64,000 bases of DNA from an uncultured Lachnospiraceae bacterium (lineage in GTDB: Bacteria > Bacillota > Clostridia > Lachnospirales > Lachnospiraceae), in contig CAMWBY010000007.1 in the NCBI GenBank assembly GCA_947172645.1, forward strand, positions 1 to 64,000, in the 5' to 3' direction. Both the position numbers and the translations under genes were made by a program. This document shows positions 1 to 7,508 of the stretch, piece by piece. A model generated the notes under the pieces. It was not told where the DNA came from. It made no database searches and was given only the letters and a program-made list of their open reading frames with translations. The first letter of the stretch is position 1. Every line of letters starts with the position of its first letter.

Positions 1-38
1 CTGCTATGTGAAAGAGTAAACTCTACTCTTGCAGAGGT

Positions 39-74
39 AAATTCCACCGTATGGCGAGGGAGTGGAATTTAAAA
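39..74 (+). terminator. possible terminator of a gene left of the window
   Basis: A 9-bp inverted repeat (AAATTCCAC at 39-47, GTGGAATTT at 62-70) is followed by an A/T-rich run. It may end a transcript entering from the left. The stem is A/T-rich and the U-tract is broken by adenines, so this is only a weak call. Confidence 0.3.
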
Positions 75-112
75 TTTTAATTTTCGTATTTGCTTTTTTC
101 AGGTAAAAGATG

Positions 113-141
113 TTGACACGCGTGGGAGCGTATAATATAAT
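113..141 (+). promoter_or_regulatory. sigma-A promoter of rplM-rpsI
   Basis: A perfect consensus: TTGACA at 113-118, a 17-bp spacer, and TATAAT at 136-141. It lies about 200 nt before the rplM start, leaving a long untranslated leader. Confidence 0.85.
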
Positions 142-337
142 AAATAACTGTGACAGTGCTTAAAAATGCTGAGCCAAAGCCCCGGCGATGCATTTTGAAT
201 ATAAGGTTTTGCAGTGTATGCAAAAATACAAAATACGTTGTTACGAAAGTTAATGAGTGTGGCCGGACATCCGCACGAAGAACCGGAAGGACAACACAGA
301 CAGTCGCAAGACAATTGTTAGTATGGAGGTAATATTA
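142..337 (+). promoter_or_regulatory. long 5' leader of rplM, candidate L13-type autoregulatory leader
   Basis: About 190 nt separate the consensus promoter from the rplM ATG, with no convincing ORF. Firmicutes often carry a structured L13 leader bound by the r-protein at this place. I see short complementary segments but could not match the published consensus, so the call rests on position and length. A GGAGGT ribosome-binding site at 325-330 fixes the rplM start. Confidence 0.35.
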
Positions 338-766
338 ATGAAGACTTTTATGGCAAGCCCGGCTACAATCGAAAGAAAATGGTATGTAGTTGACGCGACA
401 GATATGACACTTGGCCGTTTGGCATCTGAGGTTGCTAAGGTGCTTCGAGGCAAGAATAAACCAATCTTCACACCGCATATGGACACAGGCGATTATGTAG
501 TCGTTGTCAATGCTGAGAAAGTGAAAGTGACAGGTAAGAAATTAGACCAGAAGATTTACTATCATCATTCAAATTATGTGGGCGGTATGAAAGAGACTAC
601 TTTGAAAGAGATGATGAAGAAACATCCTGAGAGAGTTGTAGAGCACGCTGTAAAAGGTATGCTTCCAAAAGGACCTTTGGGAAGACAAATGTACACAAAG
701 CTTCATGTATATGCAGGACCTGAGCATAAGCAGGCAGCACAGAAGCCGGAAGTATTAACATTTTAA
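338..766 (+). CDS. rplM: 50S ribosomal protein L13
   Basis: A 142-residue protein of the normal length for bacterial L13, a large-subunit protein that binds 23S rRNA early in assembly. It opens with the family pattern [10 protein letters not shown] and contains [16 protein letters not shown], the [12 protein letters not shown] block and the C-terminal [11 protein letters not shown]. The frame is open further upstream, but the ATG chosen sits 7 nt after a GGAGGT site and gives the family N-terminus. It is followed after 29 nt by rpsI in the universal L13-S9 operon, with a shared consensus promoter upstream. Confidence 0.97.
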   Translation: MKTFMASPATIERKWYVVDATDMTLGRLASEVAKVLRGKNKPIFTPHMDTGDYVVVVNAEKVKVTGKKLDQKIYYHHSNYVGGMKETTLKEMMKKHPERVVEHAVKGMLPKGPLGRQMYTKLHVYAGPEHKQAAQKPEVLTF

Positions 767-795
767 TTCACAGGGACTGAAAGGAGAAAACAATA

Positions 796-1203
796 ATGGC
801 TAAGGCAGCTAAATCAGAAGCAAGATATTATGGTACTGGCAGAAGAAAGAAATCTATTGCCAGAGTATATTTAGTACCGGGTAAAGGTCAGATTACGGTT
901 AATAAGAAAGATATTGATAACTATTTCGGTGTAGAGACACTGAAAGTTATTGTGCGTCAGCCTTTGGCAGCGACAGATACTGTAGATAAATTTGATGCAA
1001 TTATTACAGTAAAGGGTGGCGGATACACAGGACAGGCAGGCGCTATCAGACATGGTATCGCCAGGGCGTTGCTTCAGGCAGACCCTGATTACAGGCCTAC
1101 ATTGAAGAAGGCAGGATACCTGACGAGAGACCCTCGTATGAAAGAAAGAAAGAAATACGGTCTCAAGGCAGCGAGACGCGCGCCGCAGTTCTCGAAGAGA
1201 TAG
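796..1203 (+). CDS. rpsI: 30S ribosomal protein S9
   Basis: A 135-residue S9, a small-subunit head protein whose basic C-terminal tail reaches the P-site tRNA. The N-terminal [14 protein letters not shown] block, the [19 protein letters not shown] core and the C-terminal PQFSKR tail are all present. An AAGGAG site lies 10 nt before the ATG. It is co-transcribed with rplM and closed by a strong terminator. Confidence 0.97.
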   Translation: MAKAAKSEARYYGTGRRKKSIARVYLVPGKGQITVNKKDIDNYFGVETLKVIVRQPLAATDTVDKFDAIITVKGGGYTGQAGAIRHGIARALLQADPDYRPTLKKAGYLTRDPRMKERKKYGLKAARRAPQFSKR

Positions 1204-1232
1204 GCAGTTATTTACGAACGGAAAAGAGACAG

Positions 1233-1266
1233 AAAACCCACAGACAGATTTTGTTTGTGGGTTTTT
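1233..1266 (+). terminator. rho-independent terminator of rplM-rpsI
   Basis: AAAACCCACA (1233-1242) pairs perfectly with TGTGGGTTTT (1256-1265). The stem can extend inward with G-U pairs to a 3-nt loop. The run of five T residues forms the end of the stem and tail. Confidence 0.85.
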
Positions 1267-1287
1267 CACATGATGGAAAAAATGTGT

Positions 1288-1316
1288 TTGACAAATGTTA
1301 TCGTATATGATAACAT
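1288..1316 (+). promoter_or_regulatory. promoter with palindromic operator for the HigBA-type pair
   Basis: TTGACA at 1288-1293 is followed after 17 bp by TAACAT at 1311-1316. A 20-bp near-perfect palindrome (TGTTATC at 1296-1302, central TATA, GATAACA at 1309-1315) fills the spacer and overlaps the -10. This is the layout expected for autorepression by the HTH antitoxin. Confidence 0.7.
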
Positions 1317-1333
1317 AGTGACAAGCAAAGGAA

Positions 1334-1702
1334 GTGATTAAAATTATTGAATTAGATTTTTATATGAAAGAAAATGGGAAAATCCCAGTGCAGGATTTTT
1401 TATATTCACTTAATCCGAAACTAAGAGCCAAAGCTTTTAGTGATATTGAGTTATTAAAACAGTTAGGGACTGAATTGAGAGAGCCGTATGTAAAACCTAT
1501 AAAAGGAAAAGATAATAAAGGCTTGTATGAATTGCGGATAAAGTTTTCAAGCGATATAGCAAGAATATTTTATTTTACATATTATAACAATAAATTTGTA
1601 TTGTTGCACGGGTTTATTAAAAAGACTATGAAAACACCTGAAAATGAAATAAAGAAAGCAAGAAAGTATATGGAAGATTATAAAAGGAGGTCTGAATCAT
1701 GA
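1334..1702 (+). CDS. higB: RelE/HigB-type toxin (Gp49-like family)
   Basis: About 122 residues with the Gp49/HigB pattern: an N-terminal strand, a KLRAKAFSDIELLKQLG helix, LREPYVKPIKG, GLYELRIKFSSDIARIFYF and a late KKTMKTPENEIKKARKY helix. Family members are ribosome-dependent mRNA interferases. Toxin-first order and the 4-nt ATGA overlap with the antitoxin are typical of higBA. The start is uncertain: the GTG used here lies inside a Shine-Dalgarno-like GGAAGTGAT, so initiation may be at a non-canonical codon a few triplets later. Codons are A/T-rich compared with the flanking ribosomal genes, which suggests acquisition. Confidence 0.8.
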   Translation: MIKIIELDFYMKENGKIPVQDFLYSLNPKLRAKAFSDIELLKQLGTELREPYVKPIKGKDNKGLYELRIKFSSDIARIFYFTYYNNKFVLLHGFIKKTMKTPENEIKKARKYMEDYKRRSES

Positions 1703-1983
1703 GTAAAGCTGGGATATCTTTTGAAGAAATGAAAGCCGATATGCTTAAGGATGAAGAATTTAGAATAGAATATGAAAAATTAAGGCCTAGATATGAAGCA
1801 ATTGAGCAGATTATAAATGCAAGAAAAGAACAGAATATAACACAGGCTGAACTTGCTAAAAGAGTGGGTACACAGAAAAGTAATATTTCCAGGTTAGAGA
1901 GCGGAAATTATAACCCCAGTTTGGATTTCCTTGCAAAAATAGCGGAATCACTTGGGAAAAAAATATCTGTGACGTTAAATTAG
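1699..1983 (+). CDS. higA: HigA-type antitoxin with XRE helix-turn-helix
   Basis: 94 residues. The first half is acidic and helical. The second half is a Cro/C1 helix-turn-helix (ITQAELAKRVGTQKSNISRLESG, roughly residues 50-72) ending in KKISVTLN. It should neutralise the upstream toxin and repress the shared promoter through the palindrome at 1296-1315. The start overlaps the toxin stop by 4 nt and has an AGGAGG site just upstream, which indicates translational coupling. Confidence 0.85.
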   Translation: MSKAGISFEEMKADMLKDEEFRIEYEKLRPRYEAIEQIINARKEQNITQAELAKRVGTQKSNISRLESGNYNPSLDFLAKIAESLGKKISVTLN

Positions 1984-2130
1984 AGTGAGGGGTTACTAAA
2001 TGAGACGGCATGCGGCACTATAAAATTTCATAGATAAGTGACAGGTAACTAACAAAGTGTTTGAAAATGCCGTAAAAAAGGATTTAAAACTATTAAAACG
2101 ATAATTTGCGCGAATACAGGAAAAGACACA

Positions 2131-2166
2131 GACCCAGGAAATGCTTATATTTCCTGGGTCTTCTCT
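2131..2166 (+). terminator. terminator-like hairpin after the HigBA-type pair
   Basis: A perfect 12-bp stem (GACCCAGGAAAT at 2131-2142, ATTTCCTGGGTC at 2149-2160) with a 6-nt loop and a TTCTCT tail. No gene is recognised between 1984 and 2400. That stretch holds this hairpin, an 11-bp iterated repeat and two promoter-like sites. Confidence 0.6.
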
Positions 2167-2218
2167 ATGCCATGTAATTATATGAAGTACCACAAAAAAG
2201 GCTAAATTTCCGTCGATA

Positions 2219-2251
2219 ACTTACACATAACTTACACGTAACTTACAAATG
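2219..2251. repeat. three tandem 11-bp iterons
   Basis: ACTTACACATA, ACTTACACGTA and ACTTACAAATG follow one another without a gap (2219-2229, 2230-2240, 2241-2251). The 14-mer TTACACGTAACTTA within them (2232-2245) recurs at 3098-3111, so the two copies flank the hicAB module. They may be protein-binding iterons or a recombination remnant. No integrase is present. Confidence 0.6.
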
Positions 2252-2265
2252 CAGAAATAAAAAGC

Positions 2266-2294
2266 TTGTGTCTTATGTAAGATTTTGCTACAAT
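2266..2294 (+). promoter_or_regulatory. candidate extended -10 promoter
   Basis: TTGTGT (2266-2271), a 17-bp spacer, and TACAAT (2289-2294) preceded by TGC. It points toward hicAB but lies about 100 nt upstream of it. Confidence 0.45.
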
Positions 2295-2347
2295 GTGGAA
2301 AAGTTAGAAGAAGGGGCATGAGCTGAACAAGAAGCTTATAAAAATTA

Positions 2348-2379
2348 TTGACATATAGTACTAAATATAGTACTATAAT
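2348..2379 (+). promoter_or_regulatory. hicAB promoter with double TAGTACTA operator
   Basis: TTGACA at 2348-2353 and TATAAT at 2374-2379 flank two identical palindromes TAGTACTA (2356-2363 and 2368-2375), spaced 12 bp apart. The -35 to -10 spacing of 20 bp is long, so the real -10 may be shifted. Paired palindromes fit binding by the ribbon-helix-helix domain of HicB. Confidence 0.6.
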
Positions 2380-2400
2380 ATTGTAGGAGGAGTATGACGA

Positions 2401-2627
2401 GTGCCAGGTGTAGAAAAGATAATTGACAAGATGAAGCGACAGCCTAACGGAATACGACCGGAAGAAGCCGAAAAGTACTTAAGGCTTATGGATACGAACC
2501 AGTAAGACAGAAGGGGAGCCACAAGCAGTATTTAAATAAGGAAACAGGCGACTTGACAACAATCAAACAGGAAAATCCGTTAAAGAAAGCATATATAGTG
2601 GATATTCTTAACAGAATAGAGGAGTAA
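2401..2627 (+). pseudogene. hicA: frameshifted HicA-type mRNA interferase toxin
   Basis: From a GTG 8 nt after an AGGAGGAG site, one frame reads a HicA-like N-terminus (KIIDKMKRQPNGIRPEEAEK) and then stops at 2503-2505. The neighbouring frame continues the family sequence as YGYEPVRQKGSHKQYL and LKKAYIVDILNRIEE, ending at 2627. The GSHKQY segment contains the HicA catalytic histidine. Total length is 227 nt, one base short of a whole codon count. A lost G near 2474-2475 (gaaaa-gtactt) would restore the frame. The toxin is therefore probably dead while the antitoxin gene downstream is intact. A sequencing error is the alternative. Confidence 0.75.
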
Positions 2628-2676
2628 ATCTCCTAAGTTGGATATAATAAACTAAGCCAGGGAAGGAGCATAAACA

Positions 2677-3021
2677 ATGGAAGCTAAAGACTATATAAAG
2701 TTACCGTACACAAGATTGGTACAGGAGATGAATGATGAAAGCGGGCATTATTTTTACGGTAGGATATTAGAACTTGATGGCTGTCAAAGTACAGGGGATA
2801 CTTTGGAAGAACTGTATGAAAGCCTTAACGAAGCTATGGAAGGATATATAGAAATCAAGTTAGAAAATAACTTGCCTGTTCCCACCCCGGAATTAGCAGA
2901 GAAATATAGCGGAAAATTTGTAGTAAGGCTGCCAAAGTCCTTACATCAGCGGCTGGCAATCGAAGCAGACAAGGAAGGTGTAAGCCTTAATCAGTTGGCA
3001 TTATATAAGCTGGCACTTTAG
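2677..3021 (+). CDS. hicB: HicB-type antitoxin
   Basis: 114 residues in two parts. The first is an N-terminal partial RNase H-like HicB fold (HYFYGRILELDGCQSTGDTLEELYESLNEAMEGYIE, roughly residues 25-60). The second is a C-terminal ribbon-helix-helix (KFVVRLPKSLHQRLAIEADKEGVSLNQLALYKL) for DNA binding. It would sequester HicA and bind the paired TAGTACTA operator upstream. A GGAAGGAG site precedes the ATG. Because the hicA reading frame is broken, it is probably now an orphan antitoxin. Confidence 0.88.
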   Translation: MEAKDYIKLPYTRLVQEMNDESGHYFYGRILELDGCQSTGDTLEELYESLNEAMEGYIEIKLENNLPVPTPELAEKYSGKFVVRLPKSLHQRLAIEADKEGVSLNQLALYKLAL

Positions 3022-3095
3022 ATATAAAGGATGATCAGCCAGGGATGGCAGTTGCTTTATAAAGCAGAAAAAAGCTGCGTTAATCGCAGAAGGTA

Positions 3096-3117
3096 ATTTA
3101 CACGTAACTTATAATTT
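3096..3117. repeat. second copy of the iteron sequence
   Basis: ATTTACACGTA followed by ACTTATAATTT repeats the 11-bp units found at 2219-2251, with an identical 14-mer at 3098-3111. It lies just downstream of hicB. Confidence 0.5.
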
Positions 3118-3187
3118 AATAAAAGACCCTTTGTATTCTGTATAAAATGTCAGTAGATGTTTATCAGAAAATGAGTATAATATTAAG

Positions 3188-3217
3188 TACGAGGTTCAGT
3201 TGAACCTCGTATTATTT
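3188..3217 (+). terminator. terminator-like hairpin before the NUDIX gene
   Basis: TACGAGGTTCA (3188-3198) pairs perfectly with TGAACCTCGTA (3201-3211) and is followed by TTATTT. It probably ends hicB transcription. Confidence 0.6.
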
Positions 3218-3288
3218 CGTGGAGACAGCGTTTCTATTGCTTCGATTATGGTTAAATATATAAATCGGGGTTTACGGAGGTGTGAAAT

Positions 3289-3765
3289 ATGGATATATCT
3301 TTCAAATTTGAAAATGAGAAATTTAATTATAGAGTATGTGCTATGATGATTTCTGATGATAAAGTTTTGGCGATGCACGATGAGCGGTCACCTTATTATT
3401 ATTTGCCTGGGGGAAGAGTAGAAATGGGAGAAACAGCAGAACATGCTGTAATTAGAGAAATTCAAGAAGAACTTGGCGTTACGCCAAGGATTATTCGTCC
3501 ATTGTGGTTAAACCAAGCATTTTTCACGGAAGATGTAGATAACCTAAATTATCATGAACTTTGCATATATTTTTTAGTGGATGTTGCGGGTACAGGCTTA
3601 CTGGAAAAGGAAAACAAATTTACATCAAAAGAAGGCCATCGAACACACACTTTTGAATGGCTAGAGTTCAAAAGATTAAAAGATGAGTATTTCTATCCGC
3701 TGTTTTTGAAAAAGGATATTTTCAATCTTCCTAATGAGTTTACCATTCGCACAGAAATTGTGTAA
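3289..3765 (+). CDS. NUDIX hydrolase
   Basis: 158 residues with a complete NUDIX box at about residues 42-64 (G42, E48, R56-E57, E60-E61, G63), which binds Mg2+ and hydrolyses a nucleoside diphosphate linked to another group. The substrate cannot be read from the sequence. A GGAGGTG site precedes the ATG. Codon use is A/T-rich like its island neighbours. Its place between a TA module and a restriction enzyme suggests an accessory, possibly horizontally acquired gene. Confidence 0.88.
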   Translation: MDISFKFENEKFNYRVCAMMISDDKVLAMHDERSPYYYLPGGRVEMGETAEHAVIREIQEELGVTPRIIRPLWLNQAFFTEDVDNLNYHELCIYFLVDVAGTGLLEKENKFTSKEGHRTHTFEWLEFKRLKDEYFYPLFLKKDIFNLPNEFTIRTEIV

Positions 3766-3916
3766 AGCAACAAATCATTTGAAGGGGTTAAGGATATCAT
3801 AAAATATAAACCGACACAGCCTTTTAATAAGGTAAGCACCTAAAGTTTTTATTTGATAAGAGAAAAAATGTATAAAATGTATAATTTGTAGATGAAAATA
3901 AGGAGTGTATGATATA

Positions 3917-4687
3917 TTGATAAATTTGTACTTTGATGAAACATTAGGTGAGAAATATAAGAGCAAGACTCAAAAAATAAGGGTAATGAGTGAAAATTGG
4001 ATTGTACAAAATATGTTTTGTCCGTGTTGTGGTAATTTACATATTATTAAATTAAAGAATAATGCTCCGGTTGCGGATATAAAATGTGATAATTGCAAGG
4101 AAATATTTGAACTTAAAAGTACAAAAACAAAAATAGGAAAAAAGATTAATGATGGTGCGTATTCGACAATGATGGAAAGGATAGTAAGTGTTACAAATCC
4201 TGGATTACTTGTTATGCGATATTCTGTACATTATGAAGTAACAGATTTAATTTTTGTTCCGAAATTTTTCTTTGTCCCGGAAATAATAGAAAAAAGAAAA
4301 CCTCTCTCCCCTACAGCGCGTCGGGCAGGATGGATGGGCTGTAATATTTTATATTCTAAAATTCCACAGCAAGGGAAAATAGACATTATTAGGGATAGAA
4401 TAGTTCAGTCCGCTAGTGAAGTAGTAAAGAGCTATACAAGAATAAAAAGATTAGAGACACAAAACATCCATTCAAGGACATGGCTATTTGATGTGTTAGA
4501 TTGTGTTAACCATATAGGGTCAAATGAATTTTGTTTAAAGGATATATATGCATATACTGAAATCTTGCAGCGAAGACACGTAAATAATCATAATATTGAG
4601 GCAAAAATCCGTCAACAATTGCAGCTTTTAAGGGATAGGGGTTTTATTGAATTTTTGGGTGGAGGGTTTTACAGAAAGTTGTTATAA
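3917..4687 (+). CDS. dpnI: DpnI-type methyl-directed restriction endonuclease
   Basis: 256 residues, against 254 for Streptococcus pneumoniae DpnI, which cuts G(m6A)TC. Expected features are present: a zinc site CPCC...CDNC (Cys35, 38, 57, 60), the PD-(D/E)xK residues Asp54, Glu65 and Lys67 with the same D-to-E spacing of 11 as in DpnI, the blocks NDGAYSTMM and PLSPTARRAGW.GCNI, and a C-terminal winged helix (EAKIRQQLQLLRDRGFIEF) that also reads methylated DNA. The TTG start is chosen over an in-frame GTG at 3905. That GTG overlaps the AAGGAG ribosome-binding site, whereas the TTG gives a DpnI-like N-terminus 11 nt after it. No methyltransferase is needed or seen. The host genome should lack Dam-type GATC methylation. 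Confidence 0.9.
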   Translation: MINLYFDETLGEKYKSKTQKIRVMSENWIVQNMFCPCCGNLHIIKLKNNAPVADIKCDNCKEIFELKSTKTKIGKKINDGAYSTMMERIVSVTNPGLLVMRYSVHYEVTDLIFVPKFFFVPEIIEKRKPLSPTARRAGWMGCNILYSKIPQQGKIDIIRDRIVQSASEVVKSYTRIKRLETQNIHSRTWLFDVLDCVNHIGSNEFCLKDIYAYTEILQRRHVNNHNIEAKIRQQLQLLRDRGFIEFLGGGFYRKLL

Positions 4688-4736
4688 TCTTTTAAATGGG
4701 TAAGCAGAATATTTGATGTGAAAGGAGCCGTTGTAG

Positions 4737-5531
4737 ATGAACCACCGACTACTACTATTCGACTTAGACGAGACATTACTGCGCAGTGATAAGACAATTT
4801 CCGGCGTTACATTGCAAGCGCTTAAGAAATGCCAGGAAGAAGGTGTGTTGATAGGGATATGCACTTCCAGAAGCGAGCAAAATTCATTGGTGTTTATCGA
4901 TGAGCTTGGTCCGGATATTATTATTTCCAGTGGCGGAGCCTTGGTAAAATATAATGGCGCAAATATTTATAAGGCTGAGTTCACAAAGGAAGAAACAACA
5001 GTCATGATACAGGCGGCCAGGGATATTTGCGGCACAGACTGCCTAATCACAATCGATACGGAAGAAAAGCATTATTGGAACTATAGGGGCGATCCGAAGG
5101 AGTATAGCAGTGACCCCAACCAGTATAAAGGATGGGACAGCACAATTTACACAGATTTCAAAGACTTTGCAGAATGCGCGTTAAAGATGTGCGTGGAGAT
5201 ATCTGACCCTACCATAGCGGTGAAATTACAGGAACGGTTGGCTGACTGTGACAGTGTGAAATTTTCGGACGGGGACTGGTATAAGTTTACGAAGAAATCT
5301 GTCACAAAAGAAAGCGCTATTTTACATACGTGCAGTGTATGCGGCATAATGCCGGAAGAAATCATTGCTTTTGGCGATGACTATGCGGATATAGGGATGC
5401 TTAAGCTTTGTGGGAAGGGTATTGCAATGGGCAATGCTGTGGAGGCAGTCAAACAGGTTGCAGACGAAGTTATTGGAGATAATGACCATGACGGAATCGC
5501 TTACTATCTGAGGGACTTGTCTCTTTATTGA
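4737..5531 (+). CDS. Cof-type HAD-superfamily phosphatase
   Basis: 264 residues, the usual size for Cof/YidA-like phosphatases. Motif I is FDLDETLL with nucleophile Asp9 and general acid Asp11, motif II is the CTSR segment, and motif IV is FGDDYADIGML near residue 215, with a C2-type cap between. These cytosolic enzymes dephosphorylate sugar phosphates or nucleotides, and specificity is not predictable here. An AAAGGAG site precedes the ATG. Base composition returns to the chromosomal average, so this gene marks the right border of the A/T-rich island. Confidence 0.88.
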   Translation: MNHRLLLFDLDETLLRSDKTISGVTLQALKKCQEEGVLIGICTSRSEQNSLVFIDELGPDIIISSGGALVKYNGANIYKAEFTKEETTVMIQAARDICGTDCLITIDTEEKHYWNYRGDPKEYSSDPNQYKGWDSTIYTDFKDFAECALKMCVEISDPTIAVKLQERLADCDSVKFSDGDWYKFTKKSVTKESAILHTCSVCGIMPEEIIAFGDDYADIGMLKLCGKGIAMGNAVEAVKQVADEVIGDNDHDGIAYYLRDLSLY

Positions 5532-5556
5532 CAATCTTTTCACAATTCGATATGAT
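5528..5556 (+). promoter_or_regulatory. promoter for the downstream membrane-protein gene
   Basis: TTGACA at 5528-5533, a 17-bp spacer, and TATGAT at 5551-5556. The -35 overlaps the stop codon of the HAD gene. It gives a leader of about 135 nt. Confidence 0.65.
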
Positions 5557-5577
5557 AGAATGAAAGATTGAAATCGC

Positions 5578-5625
5578 GAGATTTGTGTCTGCACTCTGCT
5601 TGGCACAAACCCGTTGGATGTGCCG
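5578..5625. repeat. intergenic hairpin repeat, family shared with the etfB-etfA gap
   Basis: TTTGTGTCT, GCACTC, GGCACAAAC and CCGTTGGATGTGC appear in the same order as in 34201-34242 (TTTGTGTCT, GCACTC, GGCGCAAAC, TCGTTATGTGC). The TTTGTG/CACAAA arms can pair. The element lies in the leader of the next gene. Confidence 0.45.
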
Positions 5626-5695
5626 TCACGATGCAGTCGGGATGAAAGCGGCACAGGGATGGGGTAATATATGAATTTAACGACAGGAGCCCGGC

Positions 5696-7465
5696 ATGAG
5701 AACAAACGCTAAAATTCTGATTATTCTAAATAGCATTGAAAGCCTTTTCACGGCGTGGGCTTTTATGAAGGCAGCAAGGATGGAACCGGGTAATATCTTG
5801 GTTGGTGTGGTTTTCCTGCTTGCCTTTTTTCTCTACCGCAATATCAGTGTCAGACTATCTCTCAAACCTTTTGCCTATGCGAAAAATGTCAGGTACACGG
5901 CAATCGTCTTGTCGGTTTTGTATACCGTTTTTTATATGGCGGTGGATTATCCCCGCTATATTGAGACATTGACGAACCGGTTCTATCAGGCGACCGTTCT
6001 GTCTGCTGTCTTTCTTGGATTTTTTATTTGCTTTTATAAATTATTGTTGTTTCTATTTTCCTATAGCGGTGACAAAGAGACATTGAAAAGGATGTTGTAT
6101 ATGCCGGAGGACAGACAGGGAATAAAAAGACTGCCTCTATACTGCTATCTATTCTGTCTAATCTGTTGGTTTCCCTATTTCCTATATCAGTATCCGGGGA
6201 TTATGACGCCCGACAGCATTAATCAATTTGAGCAGGTGCTTGGACTGATTGGGTACAATAACCATCATCCTTTCGTGCACACGATAATTTTCTCGTTACT
6301 TTATCATATCGGATATGCCGTTTCATCTAACATGGTGGTTGCGGTTTCTTTTTATACCTTTTTTCAAATGTGCTTTCTCGCTTTTGGTATTTTCTATTTT
6401 ATCAAAACATTGGAAATATTCCGCATCAGGCAAGGAATTATCATTTTCATCACAGTGTTTTATTCTTTTGTGCCGTATCATGCCGTTTTCTCTGTTACTG
6501 TGTGGAAGGATATTCCTTTTGCGGCAGTGGCGCTTTTGTTTAGCTGTTCTATATTCCGCATGATGAAACAGACAGGAGTAAAAGAACTGGCAATGTTTGT
6601 CTTTTCAGGGATTATGATTTGTCTGCTGCGCTCCAACGGTTGGTATGGTTTTTTGTTCTGTGTGCCGTTTCTGCTTTTTTATTATCGCAAAAAGGCGAAA
6701 GTTATGTTTCCTGCCGTCGGGGGAATCCTGCTTGCAGCGGTTATCGTGAAATATCCGGTTATGAATGCCCTGCATGTCACGCAGCCGGATTTGATTGAGT
6801 CGTTGTCTATTCCTACCCAGCAGATTGCGGCAGTCCTGTGCAACGATAGGGAATTGTCTGAGGCGCAGAGGGAGTTGATTGGCAAGGTGATTGACACCAC
6901 ATATATCAAAGAACTATATAATCCTACTTTTGCCGACAACATGAAAGAGTTGGTGCGTGCCGGGAACCAGGAATATCTGGCGGCACATAAGGGAGAGTAT
7001 CTGAAACTCTGGGCTGAATTGGGTCTCGCTTACCCGGGGGACTATATGAAAGCTTATATCAATCAGACTTATGGCTATTGGTATCCGGATTCTTTTTACC
7101 TTGTTGCCGAGGGCGAGGGGATTAGTGCGACGGAGCTAGGGGTGTCGCACACGCCGCTGATTGGCGGGCCGATTGTGGTGAAGACGAAGGAGATTGCTTT
7201 GAAATTAGGCGGCATGGTGCCGATTTATGGGCTGCTGTGGAGCATGGGCGTTGCTTTTTATGTCCTGCTGTTCTGCATTGGCAATGCTTTTGCGAGAGAT
7301 GAAAAGAAGAAGCTGGCGTGCTATCTTCCGAGCTTCGCGCTGTACCTGACGGTTATGGTGGCAACGCCTGTGGCGACAGATTTCAGGTATGTCTATTTTA
7401 TGGTGTTCGCGGTGCCGTTTTATCTGATGGTGGCGGTGGTGGATTTCCAAAATGGTTCTATTTAA
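5696..7465 (+). CDS. large multi-pass membrane protein, DUF6020-like (possible GT-C glycosyltransferase)
   Basis: 589 residues with about 12-13 hydrophobic segments and a soluble segment near residues 360-470. The first large loop carries YPGIMTPDSINQFEQ and YNNHHPFVHT, followed later by VWKDIPF. This set recurs in DUF6020-type membrane proteins and resembles the acidic first loop of lipid-linked-sugar-dependent GT-C enzymes. The acceptor and donor are unknown. An ACAGGAG site precedes the ATG. It is followed after 43 nt by cas6, but nothing suggests a role in CRISPR immunity. Confidence 0.65.
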   Translation: MRTNAKILIILNSIESLFTAWAFMKAARMEPGNILVGVVFLLAFFLYRNISVRLSLKPFAYAKNVRYTAIVLSVLYTVFYMAVDYPRYIETLTNRFYQATVLSAVFLGFFICFYKLLLFLFSYSGDKETLKRMLYMPEDRQGIKRLPLYCYLFCLICWFPYFLYQYPGIMTPDSINQFEQVLGLIGYNNHHPFVHTIIFSLLYHIGYAVSSNMVVAVSFYTFFQMCFLAFGIFYFIKTLEIFRIRQGIIIFITVFYSFVPYHAVFSVTVWKDIPFAAVALLFSCSIFRMMKQTGVKELAMFVFSGIMICLLRSNGWYGFLFCVPFLLFYYRKKAKVMFPAVGGILLAAVIVKYPVMNALHVTQPDLIESLSIPTQQIAAVLCNDRELSEAQRELIGKVIDTTYIKELYNPTFADNMKELVRAGNQEYLAAHKGEYLKLWAELGLAYPGDYMKAYINQTYGYWYPDSFYLVAEGEGISATELGVSHTPLIGGPIVVKTKEIALKLGGMVPIYGLLWSMGVAFYVLLFCIGNAFARDEKKKLACYLPSFALYLTVMVATPVATDFRYVYFMVFAVPFYLMVAVVDFQNGSI

Positions 7466-7508
7466 AAAATTCCTATAAAAACTACAAAGACAAAAAGGAG
7501 GTGATTCA

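Noticed and set aside
5696..7465. A CRISPR-linked function for the membrane protein before cas6
   Set aside because: It shares strand and close spacing with cas6 but has its own consensus promoter and membrane-enzyme features. Adjacency alone is not enough.
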